Assembly (NCBI RefSeq): GCF_020179755.1
Contig: NZ_JAIUCY010000008.1
Span: 1 to 64,000, forward strand
Length of the DNA: 64,000 bases
Direction of reading: 5' to 3'
DNA from: Herbaspirillum sp. alder98
GTDB lineage: Bacteria > Pseudomonadota > Gammaproteobacteria > Burkholderiales > Burkholderiaceae_D
Shown here: positions 53,976-64,000 of the stretch, piece after piece
How positions within the stretch are numbered: the stretch's first letter is position 1
How the letters are laid out: each line of letters opens with the position of its first letter
Position numbers and translations under genes: made by a program
The notes under the pieces: model-generated
What the model was told of the DNA's origin: nothing
What the model saw: only the letters and a program-made list of their open reading frames with translations
Database searches by the model: none

Positions 53976-54836
53976 TTGTTAGTCATTATTGGATATGTCA
54001 TTGTCTGTGGCTCCGTCTTCGGCGGTTTTGCCATGGCCGGCGGTCACCTGGGGGCTCTGTGGCAACCGCTCGAAGTGCTGATGATCGGCGGTGCAGGGGC
54101 GGGGGCGTTCCTGGTCGGTAACAACAGCAAGGCGATCAAGGCCACCATGGCCGCCATGCCGTCGCTGTTCAAGGGCTCGCGCTACACCAAGGCCTTGTAC
54201 ATGGAATTGATGGCGCTGCTGTTCGAGATCCTGACCAAGTCGCGCAAGGAAGGCTTGATGTCGATCGAAGGCGATATCGAAGAACCCGAAAGCAGCCCGA
54301 TCTTCAGCAAGTACCCGGGCGTCCTGGCCGACCATCACCTGATCGAGTTCATGACCGATTACCTGCGCCTGATGGTGTCGGGCAACATGGACGCGTTCCA
54401 GATCGAAAACCTGATGGATAACGAAATCGAGACGCACCACCACGAAGGCGAGATCCCGGTGCATTGCATCGCCAAGCTGGGTGACGGCCTGCCGGCGTTC
54501 GGTATCGTGGCGGCGGTGATGGGGGTGGTGCACACGATGGAATCGGTGGGTATCCCGCCATCCGAACTGGGCATGCTGATCGCGCACGCGCTGGTCGGTA
54601 CCTTCCTCGGTATCTTGCTGGCGTACGGTTTCGTGGGGCCGCTGTCGAGCCTGCTCGAACAGAAGCTGCACGAATCGACCAAGATCTATCAATGCGTCAA
54701 GGTCACGCTGCTGGCCAGTCTCAACGGCTATGCACCGGCGTTGTCGATCGAATTCGGCCGCAAGGTCCTGTTCTCGACCGAACGTCCGACCTTCCTCGAG
54801 CTGGAAGAGCACGTCAAGCAGGCCAAGGGCAAGTAA
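53976..54836 (+). CDS. motA: Flagellar stator protein MotA
   Basis: 286 residues, proton-channel stator subunit. Four membrane segments, with the cytoplasmic charged loop (SRYTKALYMELMALLFEILTKSRKEG) and HCIAKLGDGLPAFGIVAAVMGVVHTM. The start is TTG, since LVIIGYVIVCGSVFGGFAMAGGHLGAL must be included and no ATG precedes it; GGGAG lies 7-11 nt upstream. Rare start and weak spacing could lower expression. motB follows 57 bp later. Confidence 0.95.
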   Translation: MLVIIGYVIVCGSVFGGFAMAGGHLGALWQPLEVLMIGGAGAGAFLVGNNSKAIKATMAAMPSLFKGSRYTKALYMELMALLFEILTKSRKEGLMSIEGDIEEPESSPIFSKYPGVLADHHLIEFMTDYLRLMVSGNMDAFQIENLMDNEIETHHHEGEIPVHCIAKLGDGLPAFGIVAAVMGVVHTMESVGIPPSELGMLIAHALVGTFLGILLAYGFVGPLSSLLEQKLHESTKIYQCVKVTLLASLNGYAPALSIEFGRKVLFSTERPTFLELEEHVKQAKGK

Positions 54837-54893
54837 GCCCTGGCCAGCAGATCGATTCGACCGCAATGACAAGACATCAGCAGGAGTAGAGAC

Positions 54894-55826
54894 ATGGCCG
54901 ACGAAGGGCTACGTCCCATTATCGTAAAACGGATCAAGAAGGGCGGCGGTGGTCACCACGGCGGCGCCTGGAAGATCGCCTATGCCGACTTCGTGACGGC
55001 AATGATGGCGTTCTTCCTGCTGATGTGGCTGCTGGGCTCGACCGCCAAGGGCGATCTCAACGGCATCGCCGAATACTTCAAGACTCCGCTCAAGGTGGCG
55101 ATGGCGGGCGGCTCCGGCAGCGGCGACGCCAACACCGTGCTGCCCGGGGGCGGCAAGGATCTGACCCGTCAGGACGGCCAGTTGCGGCGCGGTGAAAACG
55201 ATGTCGTCACCCGCAAGCAGACCCTCAAGTCGGCCCAGGAAGAAGTCGAGCGCGCCGAGCGCGTGCGACTCGAGAACCTCAAGCAGAAGCTCGAGAAGGC
55301 GATCGATTCCAATCCGACCCTGAAGCAGTTCAAGAACCAGCTGCTGATCGACATTACCTCCGAAGGCTTGCGCATCCAGATCGTGGACGAGAAGAACCGT
55401 CCCATGTTTGCCTTGGCCAGCGCGCAGTTGCAGCCGTACACCAAGGACATCCTGCACGAGATCGGCAAGGCCCTCAATGATGTGCCCAACAAGCTGAGCC
55501 TGTCGGGCCATACCGATGCCACGCCTTACTCGCGGGGCGAGAAGGGCTACAGCAACTGGGAGCTGTCGGCCGACCGCGCCAACGCCTCGCGGCGCGAGCT
55601 GATCGTCGGCGGCATGGATGAATCCAAGGTGCTGCGGGTGGTGGGCCTGTCGTCGGCAGTGCTGCTCGACAAGGAAGACCCGTTCAACCCGATCAATCGT
55701 CGCATCAGCATCATCGTCATGAACAAGAAGGCCGAAGAGCTGGTGGAGAAGGATAGCGGTTCACTCAATGTTTCCACCGATGCCGAGGTCCAGCAAGGCC
55801 TTTCGGTGCCGGCAACGGCGAATTGA
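54894..55826 (+). CDS. motB: Flagellar stator protein MotB
   Basis: 310 residues. A basic N-terminus (IVKRIKKGGGGHHGG), one membrane segment with the proton-binding D32 in YADFVTAMMAFFLLMWLLGS, a linker with a coiled stretch (QEEVERAERVRLENLKQKLEKA), and a peptidoglycan-binding OmpA-like domain (NKLSLSGHTDATPYSRGEKGYSNWELSADRANASRRELI). With MotA it powers flagellar rotation. Confidence 0.96.
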   Translation: MADEGLRPIIVKRIKKGGGGHHGGAWKIAYADFVTAMMAFFLLMWLLGSTAKGDLNGIAEYFKTPLKVAMAGGSGSGDANTVLPGGGKDLTRQDGQLRRGENDVVTRKQTLKSAQEEVERAERVRLENLKQKLEKAIDSNPTLKQFKNQLLIDITSEGLRIQIVDEKNRPMFALASAQLQPYTKDILHEIGKALNDVPNKLSLSGHTDATPYSRGEKGYSNWELSADRANASRRELIVGGMDESKVLRVVGLSSAVLLDKEDPFNPINRRISIIVMNKKAEELVEKDSGSLNVSTDAEVQQGLSVPATAN

Positions 55827-55861
55827 GCGTATGTTTCAACTGACCACAGGAAGTGCCGGGT

Positions 55862-56416
55862 ATGCCGACTAAGACCATGTTGCACGAGCTCAAGCGCCTG
55901 CTCCTCGATACGTCGAGTGGCGGCAGCCGCCAGCTCACGGAAGTTGAATCCGATCTGGTCCAGACCAACATCCTGTTGGGCGAGGCCATCGGCAAGCTCG
56001 GTTCCAGTTTCATGGACCTGCACCATTCGGTCCAGGCCCAGCAGCAACTGCTGGAAACCGTGATGAACGGCGACGGGCAACTCGATGCGGCCAGCATCGA
56101 CAAGCTCAGGCAATTGCAGGGTGCAGTCAATCAGCACGTCAATGCGGCAGTGACCGGGCTGCAGTTTCAGGACATGACCAGTCAATTGCTGGAGCGTATC
56201 GTGCGCCGGGTGATCGGCCTGCGCGAGGCGCTCGGCGTGCTCAGCGCCAACAGCTTCGAGATCGTGCCCGATCTGGAGCATAGCGATGAGCAGCTTGAGG
56301 CATTGCTGACCAATACGGTCACGGCCATGGAAGAACGATTGGCGGCACTGGAAAGCGGACTGTGGAAGGCAGTGCGCCAGACCAGGATGGAAAGCGGCGA
56401 TATCGAGCTGTTTTGA
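55862..56416 (+). CDS. CheZ-like helical protein (candidate CheY-P phosphatase)
   Basis: 184 residues, almost entirely helical. Residues 98-112 read VTGLQFQDMTSQLLE: E. coli CheZ has FQDLTGQ with catalytic D143 and Q147, and here D104 and Q108 keep the same spacing. The C-terminus ...MESGDIELF is acidic and ends in Phe, like the CheY-binding tail of CheZ. The rest (LLLDTSSGGSRQLTEVES..., HHSVQAQQQLLETVM) does not look like E. coli CheZ. It lies directly between motB and cheY, which fits an enzyme acting on CheY. ATG at 55862 is preceded by AGGAAG; a GTG 9 bases upstream is possible. Confidence 0.6.
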   Translation: MPTKTMLHELKRLLLDTSSGGSRQLTEVESDLVQTNILLGEAIGKLGSSFMDLHHSVQAQQQLLETVMNGDGQLDAASIDKLRQLQGAVNQHVNAAVTGLQFQDMTSQLLERIVRRVIGLREALGVLSANSFEIVPDLEHSDEQLEALLTNTVTAMEERLAALESGLWKAVRQTRMESGDIELF

Positions 56417-56560
56417 TCGGATGGTCGGTGTCGGGTGCGGCCATTTGGCGCGTACTTGAACCAGATCATCCGGTGGCAACTCGGCAATAGGGTTTGTGAC
56501 GATGGTGCGGCATAATCCGCCGGGTGCCATGTGACGCTAAATGAAGAACAGGGAGTAACA

Positions 56561-56926
56561 ATGTCGAAAACGATTCTCGCAGTGGATGATTCAGGATCTC
56601 TGCGTCAGATGGTGGTATTCAGTCTGAAGGCTGCGGGCTATAACGTCACCGAAGCGGTAGATGGCGTCGATGCGCTTGAAAAGGCCAAATCGCATACCTT
56701 CGACCTGGTCCTGACCGACCAGAACATGCCGCGTATGGATGGCCTGACGCTGATTCGCTCGTTGCGCGAACTGACCAGTTACCAGCGCGTGCCGATCCTG
56801 ATGCTGACTACCGAATTCAGTGATGAGATGAAAGCCAAGGGCAAGGCCGCTGGCGCCAACGGCTGGCTGGTCAAGCCGTTCGACCCGCAACGCCTGACCG
56901 AAGTCGTCAGAAAAGTCATCGGTTGA
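56561..56926 (+). CDS. cheY: Chemotaxis response regulator CheY
   Basis: 121 residues, single receiver domain with D9-D10, phospho-acceptor D53 (VLTDQNMPRMDG), T in MLTTEF and K in LVKPFDP. The pattern follows the CheY that precedes cheA in many betaproteobacteria. ATG at 56561 follows GGGAG. It starts 144 bp after the CheZ-like gene and 49 bp before cheA. Confidence 0.92.
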   Translation: MSKTILAVDDSGSLRQMVVFSLKAAGYNVTEAVDGVDALEKAKSHTFDLVLTDQNMPRMDGLTLIRSLRELTSYQRVPILMLTTEFSDEMKAKGKAAGANGWLVKPFDPQRLTEVVRKVIG

Positions 56927-56975
56927 TTTCGAAAAATAAAAGCAGCACGTACCGTATAAGTGACGGAGTCATGGC

Positions 56976-59123
56976 ATGAGCATTGATATGAGCCAGTTTT
57001 TCCAGGTGTTTTTCGACGAGGCCGAAGAAGGTCTCGCCGAAATGGAAAAGCTATTGTTGGCCGTCAATGTGGCTGACCCCGACCCCGAAGAACTTAACGC
57101 CGTGTTCCGCGCGGCCCACTCGATCAAGGGCGGTTCGTCGACCTTCGGCTTGACCGACATCGCCGAGGTCACTCACGTCCTCGAGTCGCTGCTGGACCGC
57201 ATCCGCCAGGGCCAGATGGCCCTGACCAGCGAACACGTGGATGCCTTCCTGGCCGCCAAGGACGTGTTGAAGTCGATGCTCGACGGCCACAAGCACGGCG
57301 CCCAGGTCGATCTGGACGCGGTGGGCGACGTGCGCATGCTGCTGTTGTCGCTGTCGCAGGGCGTGTCGACCCCGGCGCCGGTGATCAAGCCGGCAGCGGT
57401 GCAGCCGGCGGCGCTGGTGGTGGGCGGCAAGCGTCGCTACCGCATCGAACTGCCGGCCGTCAGCGACAAGGACGGCGAAGCGCTGGGCGAAGAGCTGGCC
57501 ATGATGGGCGCGATCGAAAAGTCCAAGTCGCCCGAGGGACACTGGGTGTTCCTGCTCGACACGGCCGAGCCGATCGATGATGTGGTGGCGATCTGTGCCT
57601 TCATTGTCGATGTCGCCGATCTGAAGATTTCGCAGGCGGTCGAATCGGCCGCCGCCAAGGAAGAAGACCTGGGCTATGGCTTCTTCGACAACTTTGTCAC
57701 CCAGGAACAACGCGAGCGCCAGCAGGGTTACGGCTTTCTCGACAACCATACCGCGATCGAAGACCGCGAGCGCAGCCAGGGTTACGGCTTCTTCGCGCCC
57801 TTCGTGCCACTTGATCTCACGACCCGCAAGCCGGACCCCGAGCCAGAGCCTCATGGTGACGAAGCGCACCTGTCGATCACCGAGCAGGCCGCCACGGAGA
57901 AGAAGGCCTCCAAGGCAGCCGCAGCGGCCGGCCACGAGTCGTCTTCGATCCGGGTCAGCATCGAGAAGGTCGACCAACTGATCAACCTGGTGGGCGAACT
58001 GGTGATCACCCAGGCCATGATCGAACAGCGGGTCGGCAATCTCGACCCGATGACGCACGAACACCTGCTCAACAGCGTCAGCCAGCTCAGTCGCAATACC
58101 CGCGACCTGCAGGAGTCGGTCATGTCGATTCGCATGATGCCGATGGATTATGTGTTCTCGCGCTTTCCGCGCATGGTGCGCGACCTGGCCTCGAAGCTGG
58201 GCAAGAAGGTCGAATTCGTCACCCATGGCGCCGCCACCGAGCTCGACAAGGGGCTGATCGAACGCATCGTCGACCCGCTCACCCACCTGGTGCGCAACAG
58301 TATCGACCACGGTATCGAACTGCCCGAGACGCGTAGCGCGGCGGGCAAGTCCGAAGCCGGTACGCTGTCGTTGTCGGCCGAACACCAGGGCGGCAATATC
58401 ATCATCGAGGTCACCGACGATGGCGGTGGTCTCAATCGCGACAAGATCCTGGCCAAGGCCAAGCAGCAGGACATGCCGGTGTCGGACAACCTCACCGACA
58501 GCGACGTGTGGCAACTGATTTTCGAGCCGGGCTTTTCGACTGCCGAGCAGGTCACCGACGTGTCGGGGCGCGGGGTCGGCATGGATGTGGTCAAGCGCAA
58601 CATCCTGGCCATGGGCGGCGCGGTCGATATTCGCTCCAGCAAGGGCTTCGGCACCACCATTTCGATCTCGCTGCCGTTGACGCTGGCGATCCTGGATGGC
58701 ATGTCGATTCGCATCGGGCAGGAAGTTTATATCTTGCCGCTTGGATATGTAGTTGAATCTTTGCAGCCTTTGACGCAAGATATAAAGGAAATCAGCGGCC
58801 AGGGTCAGGTGCTGCGTGTGCGCGGCGAGTATTTGCCACTGATTCCGCTATATCATCTGTTCAATATCGAACCGTCGTTCACCGATCCGTCCCAGGGACT
58901 GGTGGTGATCCTCGAGTCCGATGGCAAGAAAGCGGCGCTGTTCGTTGACGACCTGATCGGTCAACAGCAGATTGTCGTGAAGAATCTCGAATCGAATTAT
59001 CGCAAGGTGGCAGGCATCTCGGGCGCCACCATTCTCGGTGACGGCGGCGTCGCCCTGATTGTCGATGTGGCAGCGTTGCTGCGATCAAGCCGCCAAATGA
59101 CTGATGAATCTGTATTTTCCTGA
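56976..59123 (+). CDS. cheA: Chemotaxis histidine kinase CheA
   Basis: 715 residues. HPt with H48 (FRAAHSIKGGSSTFGL), a P2-like domain (about 150-220, RRYRIELPAVSDKDGEALGEELAMMG), a linker with an 18-residue repeat (GYGFF at 233, 251 and 269), dimerisation helix (about 325-385), HATPase (LVRNSIDHGIELP, VTDDGGGLN, DVSGRGVGMDVV) and a CheW-like domain. It phosphorylates CheY. No receiver domain is fused, unlike the WspE paralogue at 30 kb. Confidence 0.95.
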   Translation: MSIDMSQFFQVFFDEAEEGLAEMEKLLLAVNVADPDPEELNAVFRAAHSIKGGSSTFGLTDIAEVTHVLESLLDRIRQGQMALTSEHVDAFLAAKDVLKSMLDGHKHGAQVDLDAVGDVRMLLLSLSQGVSTPAPVIKPAAVQPAALVVGGKRRYRIELPAVSDKDGEALGEELAMMGAIEKSKSPEGHWVFLLDTAEPIDDVVAICAFIVDVADLKISQAVESAAAKEEDLGYGFFDNFVTQEQRERQQGYGFLDNHTAIEDRERSQGYGFFAPFVPLDLTTRKPDPEPEPHGDEAHLSITEQAATEKKASKAAAAAGHESSSIRVSIEKVDQLINLVGELVITQAMIEQRVGNLDPMTHEHLLNSVSQLSRNTRDLQESVMSIRMMPMDYVFSRFPRMVRDLASKLGKKVEFVTHGAATELDKGLIERIVDPLTHLVRNSIDHGIELPETRSAAGKSEAGTLSLSAEHQGGNIIIEVTDDGGGLNRDKILAKAKQQDMPVSDNLTDSDVWQLIFEPGFSTAEQVTDVSGRGVGMDVVKRNILAMGGAVDIRSSKGFGTTISISLPLTLAILDGMSIRIGQEVYILPLGYVVESLQPLTQDIKEISGQGQVLRVRGEYLPLIPLYHLFNIEPSFTDPSQGLVVILESDGKKAALFVDDLIGQQQIVVKNLESNYRKVAGISGATILGDGGVALIVDVAALLRSSRQMTDESVFS
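57669..57803 (+). repeat. 54-bp / 18-residue repeat in the CheA linker
   Basis: Two and a half copies: LGYGFFDNFVTQEQRERQ, QGYGFLDNHTAIEDRERS and the partial QGYGFFAPF. The spacing of the GYGF cores is exactly 18 residues. The Gly-Tyr-Gly-Phe core looks like a short linear motif presented in a flexible linker. Confidence 0.8.
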
Positions 59124-59142
59124 ATTTTAAAGGGCCTCAACC

Positions 59143-59649
59143 ATGTCTGACATTGCTTCCAAGAATCTTTCCGGCTTCGGCGAAAAAGCCGAGGGCAGCG
59201 GCAATGAATTCCTCGCCTTCACTCTGGGCAAGGAAGAGTACGGAATCGATATCCTGAAGGTGCAGGAAATCCGCGGCTACGAAGCCGTCACCCGTATTGC
59301 CAATTCGCCTGAATTCATCAAGGGCGTCGTCAACCTGCGCGGCATCATCGTGCCGATCGTTGACATGCGCATCAAGTTCCAGCTGGGCGAGCCGACCTAT
59401 GACCAGTTCACGGTCGTGATCATCCTCAACATCTCCGGCCGCGTGGTCGGGATGGTGGTCGACAGCGTGTCGGACGTGATCACGCTGACCCAGGAGCAGA
59501 TCAAGCCGGCGCCTGAAATGGGCACCACTTTCGACTCCGACTACCTGATCGGTCTGGGTACCCTGGACCAGCGCATGCTGATCCTGGTCGACATCGACAA
59601 GCTGATGTCCAGCGCCGAGATGGGCCTGATCGAAAAGCTGGCGGCCTGA
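59143..59649 (+). CDS. cheW: Chemotaxis adaptor CheW
   Basis: 168 residues, one CheW domain ([58 protein letters not shown]). It links CheA to receptors. The 20-residue Ser/Gly-rich N-terminus is short and probably flexible. It ends the flhDC-side che segment; a strong terminator follows, so the receptor, cheR, cheB and cheD genes must be elsewhere. Confidence 0.95.
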   Translation: MSDIASKNLSGFGEKAEGSGNEFLAFTLGKEEYGIDILKVQEIRGYEAVTRIANSPEFIKGVVNLRGIIVPIVDMRIKFQLGEPTYDQFTVVIILNISGRVVGMVVDSVSDVITLTQEQIKPAPEMGTTFDSDYLIGLGTLDQRMLILVDIDKLMSSAEMGLIEKLAA

Positions 59650-59772
59650 AGCACCGCCACACCTGGTTTTGCAGGGCCAGGAGGAGACAGACTGAGGCCG
59701 GGTGACGTTCGCAGGCGGAAGCGCGAACGTGCCCGCCCGGAAAACCGGGGCATCAAGTCCGGTACAGAAAAG

Positions 59773-59809
59773 AAAAAGGCATCCACCAGTGTTGGTGGAT
59801 GCCTTTTTT
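59773..59809. terminator. Terminator after cheW
   Basis: Perfect 16-bp stem 59773-59788 / 59793-59808 (core GGCATCCACCA / TGGTGGATGCC) with a GTGT loop and T runs on both strands. It serves cheW and possibly the convergent DUF2863 gene. Confidence 0.93.
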
Positions 59810-59870
59810 ATTGGTGCGCGCCTGGCGTGGACCGGATGCGCCCGCGGCTCAGGTGCGGCTCAGGTGCGGC

Positions 59871-61115
59871 TCAATGAAAATGCTCGGCCGGCGGCGGAGT
59901 GTCTTCGGGCATTTCGGCGTGCACCAGTTCGCCGTCGCGATCCGGAAACAGCGGCGCGCCGCAGTCATCGCAGAACTCCATCGTGAAGCGCTCGTCGTGA
60001 TGTTTGATATGTACGATGCCGCATTCGCGCAGCACGGTCAGCAGTTCCTGCAAGGGGCTGGCGGTGGGGCCATCCAGCGCCACGTCCGGGACCAGCGCCA
60101 GCAACTGCTCTTCGCCGCTTTCTTCTTCGTACAGCGGCCATACGGTGCCATACACCACGGTCGGGTCGCCGCCGATGGCAAAGCCGATGCGGTACTCGTC
60201 GATCTGGCCATTGATGTCTTCCGAGAAGCCGCCGATGCTGGCGTGCAGGTCGGCCGATGAAATATCCAGCGTTTGCGTCAGGAAATAATCGGCGGCGCGA
60301 ATCGAGGCCGGACGGATACGCTTGTCGGCATCGCGGCAGCCGAAATAGTAGGGCTGCGGCAGCAGCAGTTCGACATTGCAACCCGGCAGGCTGCGCGACA
60401 GCACCGGCGTGACCTGCTGCTTCCAGGCGTCGAAGGCGGCCAGCTTGCCGGCGGCGAACTGACCTTGCTGGTCGCGCTCCTGCCAGTGAAACAGGGCGCC
60501 ACCTGCGGGCACCACGACGGCTGCAATGGCATACCGGGTGTCGGCCAGGAAGGCTACCGCCGGCTGCTGGTCGAGCTTGAGCTGGACCGGTGCATTCTTC
60601 AATGCCGCCTGGCCCATCTGCTGGGTCAGGGCGAACACCTCGGTGTGAAAGCGCGGCAGCTGTTCGATCGCCAGCAAGGCCGGCGCCAGCGCCAAGCGCA
60701 CGTCGCTGGCCAGTACATGGGCGTGCAGGTGGGCCGAGAGCGCGGCCTGGGTGTCGGCATTGATCGCACCGGAGCCGATCGAGAAGCGGGTCCAGGCCAG
60801 GATCGGCAACACCAGCAACTGCACATCGTAGTGTTGTTCTTCGAATTCCAGGGTGGTCGATTCGCTACCGGCCTCGACGGCTTCGATCAGTACGTCGTAG
60901 GCGCTCAGGTCGGCCTTGAACAAATGGTCGAGTGCGGCATCGATGAGCGGCTGGTTGCCGGCTCGCAATAACTTCAGCAGCAGGGCGTCCAGCGGCTTTT
61001 GCCAGGCTTTTTCTTCAAGCCGGCTGGAGGCCTGCGCGATGGCCTGCGCAAAGGTCACGAGGTGCTGGCTATCGGTAGAGAGCTTGGAAGAAGTACGTTT
61101 GGCAGGACGACGCAT
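59871..61115 (-). CDS. DUF2863 family protein
   Basis: 414 residues, beginning MRRPAKRTSSKLSTDSQHLVTFAQAIAQASSRLEEKAWQKPLDALLLKLL, the pattern of betaproteobacterial DUF2863. No signal peptide or membrane segment. Near the C-terminus CDDCGAPLFPDRDGE has two Cys, zinc-ribbon-like, and the tail ends HFH. The function is unknown to me. It lies between the che operon and acnA and is transcribed alone; the frame is open upstream but the ATG at 61115 gives the family start. Confidence 0.75.
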   Translation of the reverse strand: MRRPAKRTSSKLSTDSQHLVTFAQAIAQASSRLEEKAWQKPLDALLLKLLRAGNQPLIDAALDHLFKADLSAYDVLIEAVEAGSESTTLEFEEQHYDVQLLVLPILAWTRFSIGSGAINADTQAALSAHLHAHVLASDVRLALAPALLAIEQLPRFHTEVFALTQQMGQAALKNAPVQLKLDQQPAVAFLADTRYAIAAVVVPAGGALFHWQERDQQGQFAAGKLAAFDAWKQQVTPVLSRSLPGCNVELLLPQPYYFGCRDADKRIRPASIRAADYFLTQTLDISSADLHASIGGFSEDINGQIDEYRIGFAIGGDPTVVYGTVWPLYEEESGEEQLLALVPDVALDGPTASPLQELLTVLRECGIVHIKHHDERFTMEFCDDCGAPLFPDRDGELVHAEMPEDTPPPAEHFH

Positions 61116-61212
61116 GGAGTGGGTTCGCAGCAAGTAAAACCCAGTATTGTAGATGATTTGTGCCGAAACCCCGGCACCTGTCGCAGCCGCGACGACCGCG
61201 GCGCCACAAAAC

Positions 61213-61241
61213 AAAAAACGCCGGACGAATCCGGCGTTTTT
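61213..61241. terminator. Terminator of acnA
   Basis: Stem 61213-61225... core ACGCCGGA (61218-61225) / TCCGGCGT (61230-61237) with CGAA loop, flanked by A5 and T5, so it can work on both strands. It is 20 bp after the acnA stop. Confidence 0.9.
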
Positions 61242-61260
61242 CGCTTCCAATCAGAACTGC

Positions 61261-63972
<2,712 letters not shown>

Positions 63973-64000
63973 GGCCTCTTCTCCTTATGACAATTAGTAA

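Overview
The window is high-GC, gene-dense chromosomal DNA of a betaproteobacterium, most likely an Oxalobacteraceae member close to Herbaspirillum. This is inferred from the protein families and their order (flhDC-motAB-cheYAW, phaC/phaB/phaR, a DUF2863 gene beside acnA, a liv operon with fused permease/ATPase); no rRNA or other marker is present. I see no tRNA, rRNA, insertion sequence, prophage or CRISPR array. Nearly everything looks like core chromosome.

Layout. 1-6.2 kb: 5' part of an ETF-ubiquinone oxidoreductase gene, a hotdog thioesterase, and a branched-chain amino acid/amide ABC importer operon (binding protein, permease, fused permease-ATPase, ATPase). 6.4-11.3 kb: DUF2076 protein, alpha/beta hydrolase, MFS transporter, a 4.25-copy array of a 113-bp repeat, and a second Liv-type binding protein. 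11.7-17.2 kb: a chemoreceptor, a MipA/OmpV porin-like gene followed by its own two-component system, and a LysR regulator divergent from malate synthase (aceB). 19-25.9 kb: cspA, ispF-ispD, mfd, serB and a small membrane protein.

26.1-34.6 kb holds a complete seven-gene Wsp-type chemosensory operon (wspA-B-C-D-E-F-R) ending in a diguanylate cyclase with REC domain and I-site, followed by a MaoC hydratase. 35-43.9 kb: GST, aminotransferase, a PIN protein with a small winged-helix-like protein, yaaA, bamD, rluD-pgeF, a LysR gene divergent from a TauE/SafE exporter plus a 90-residue orphan. 44.3-48 kb is a polyhydroxyalkanoate locus: phaC, phaB, a 140-bp palindromic element and phaR. 48.2-51.2 kb: rimO, a secreted small protein and metC (cystathionine beta-lyase).

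51.3-59.8 kb is the start of the flagellar/chemotaxis regulon: a long structured leader, flhD, flhC, a membrane methyltransferase, motA, motB, a CheZ-like protein, cheY, cheA and cheW, closed by a strong terminator. The last part has a DUF2863 gene and acnA.

Functionally the window joins two chemosensory systems (flagellar Che and surface-sensing Wsp/c-di-GMP) with carbon storage (PHA) and acetate/glyoxylate metabolism (aceB, acnA). I did not find a convincing, entirely new system. The observations most worth following are the CheZ-like protein between motB and cheY with a conserved D-x-T-x-Q motif, an 18-residue repeat in the CheA linker, the membrane methyltransferase embedded between flhC and motA, palindromic operator candidates upstream of flhD, motA, phaR and aceB, and two intergenic palindromic repeat elements.
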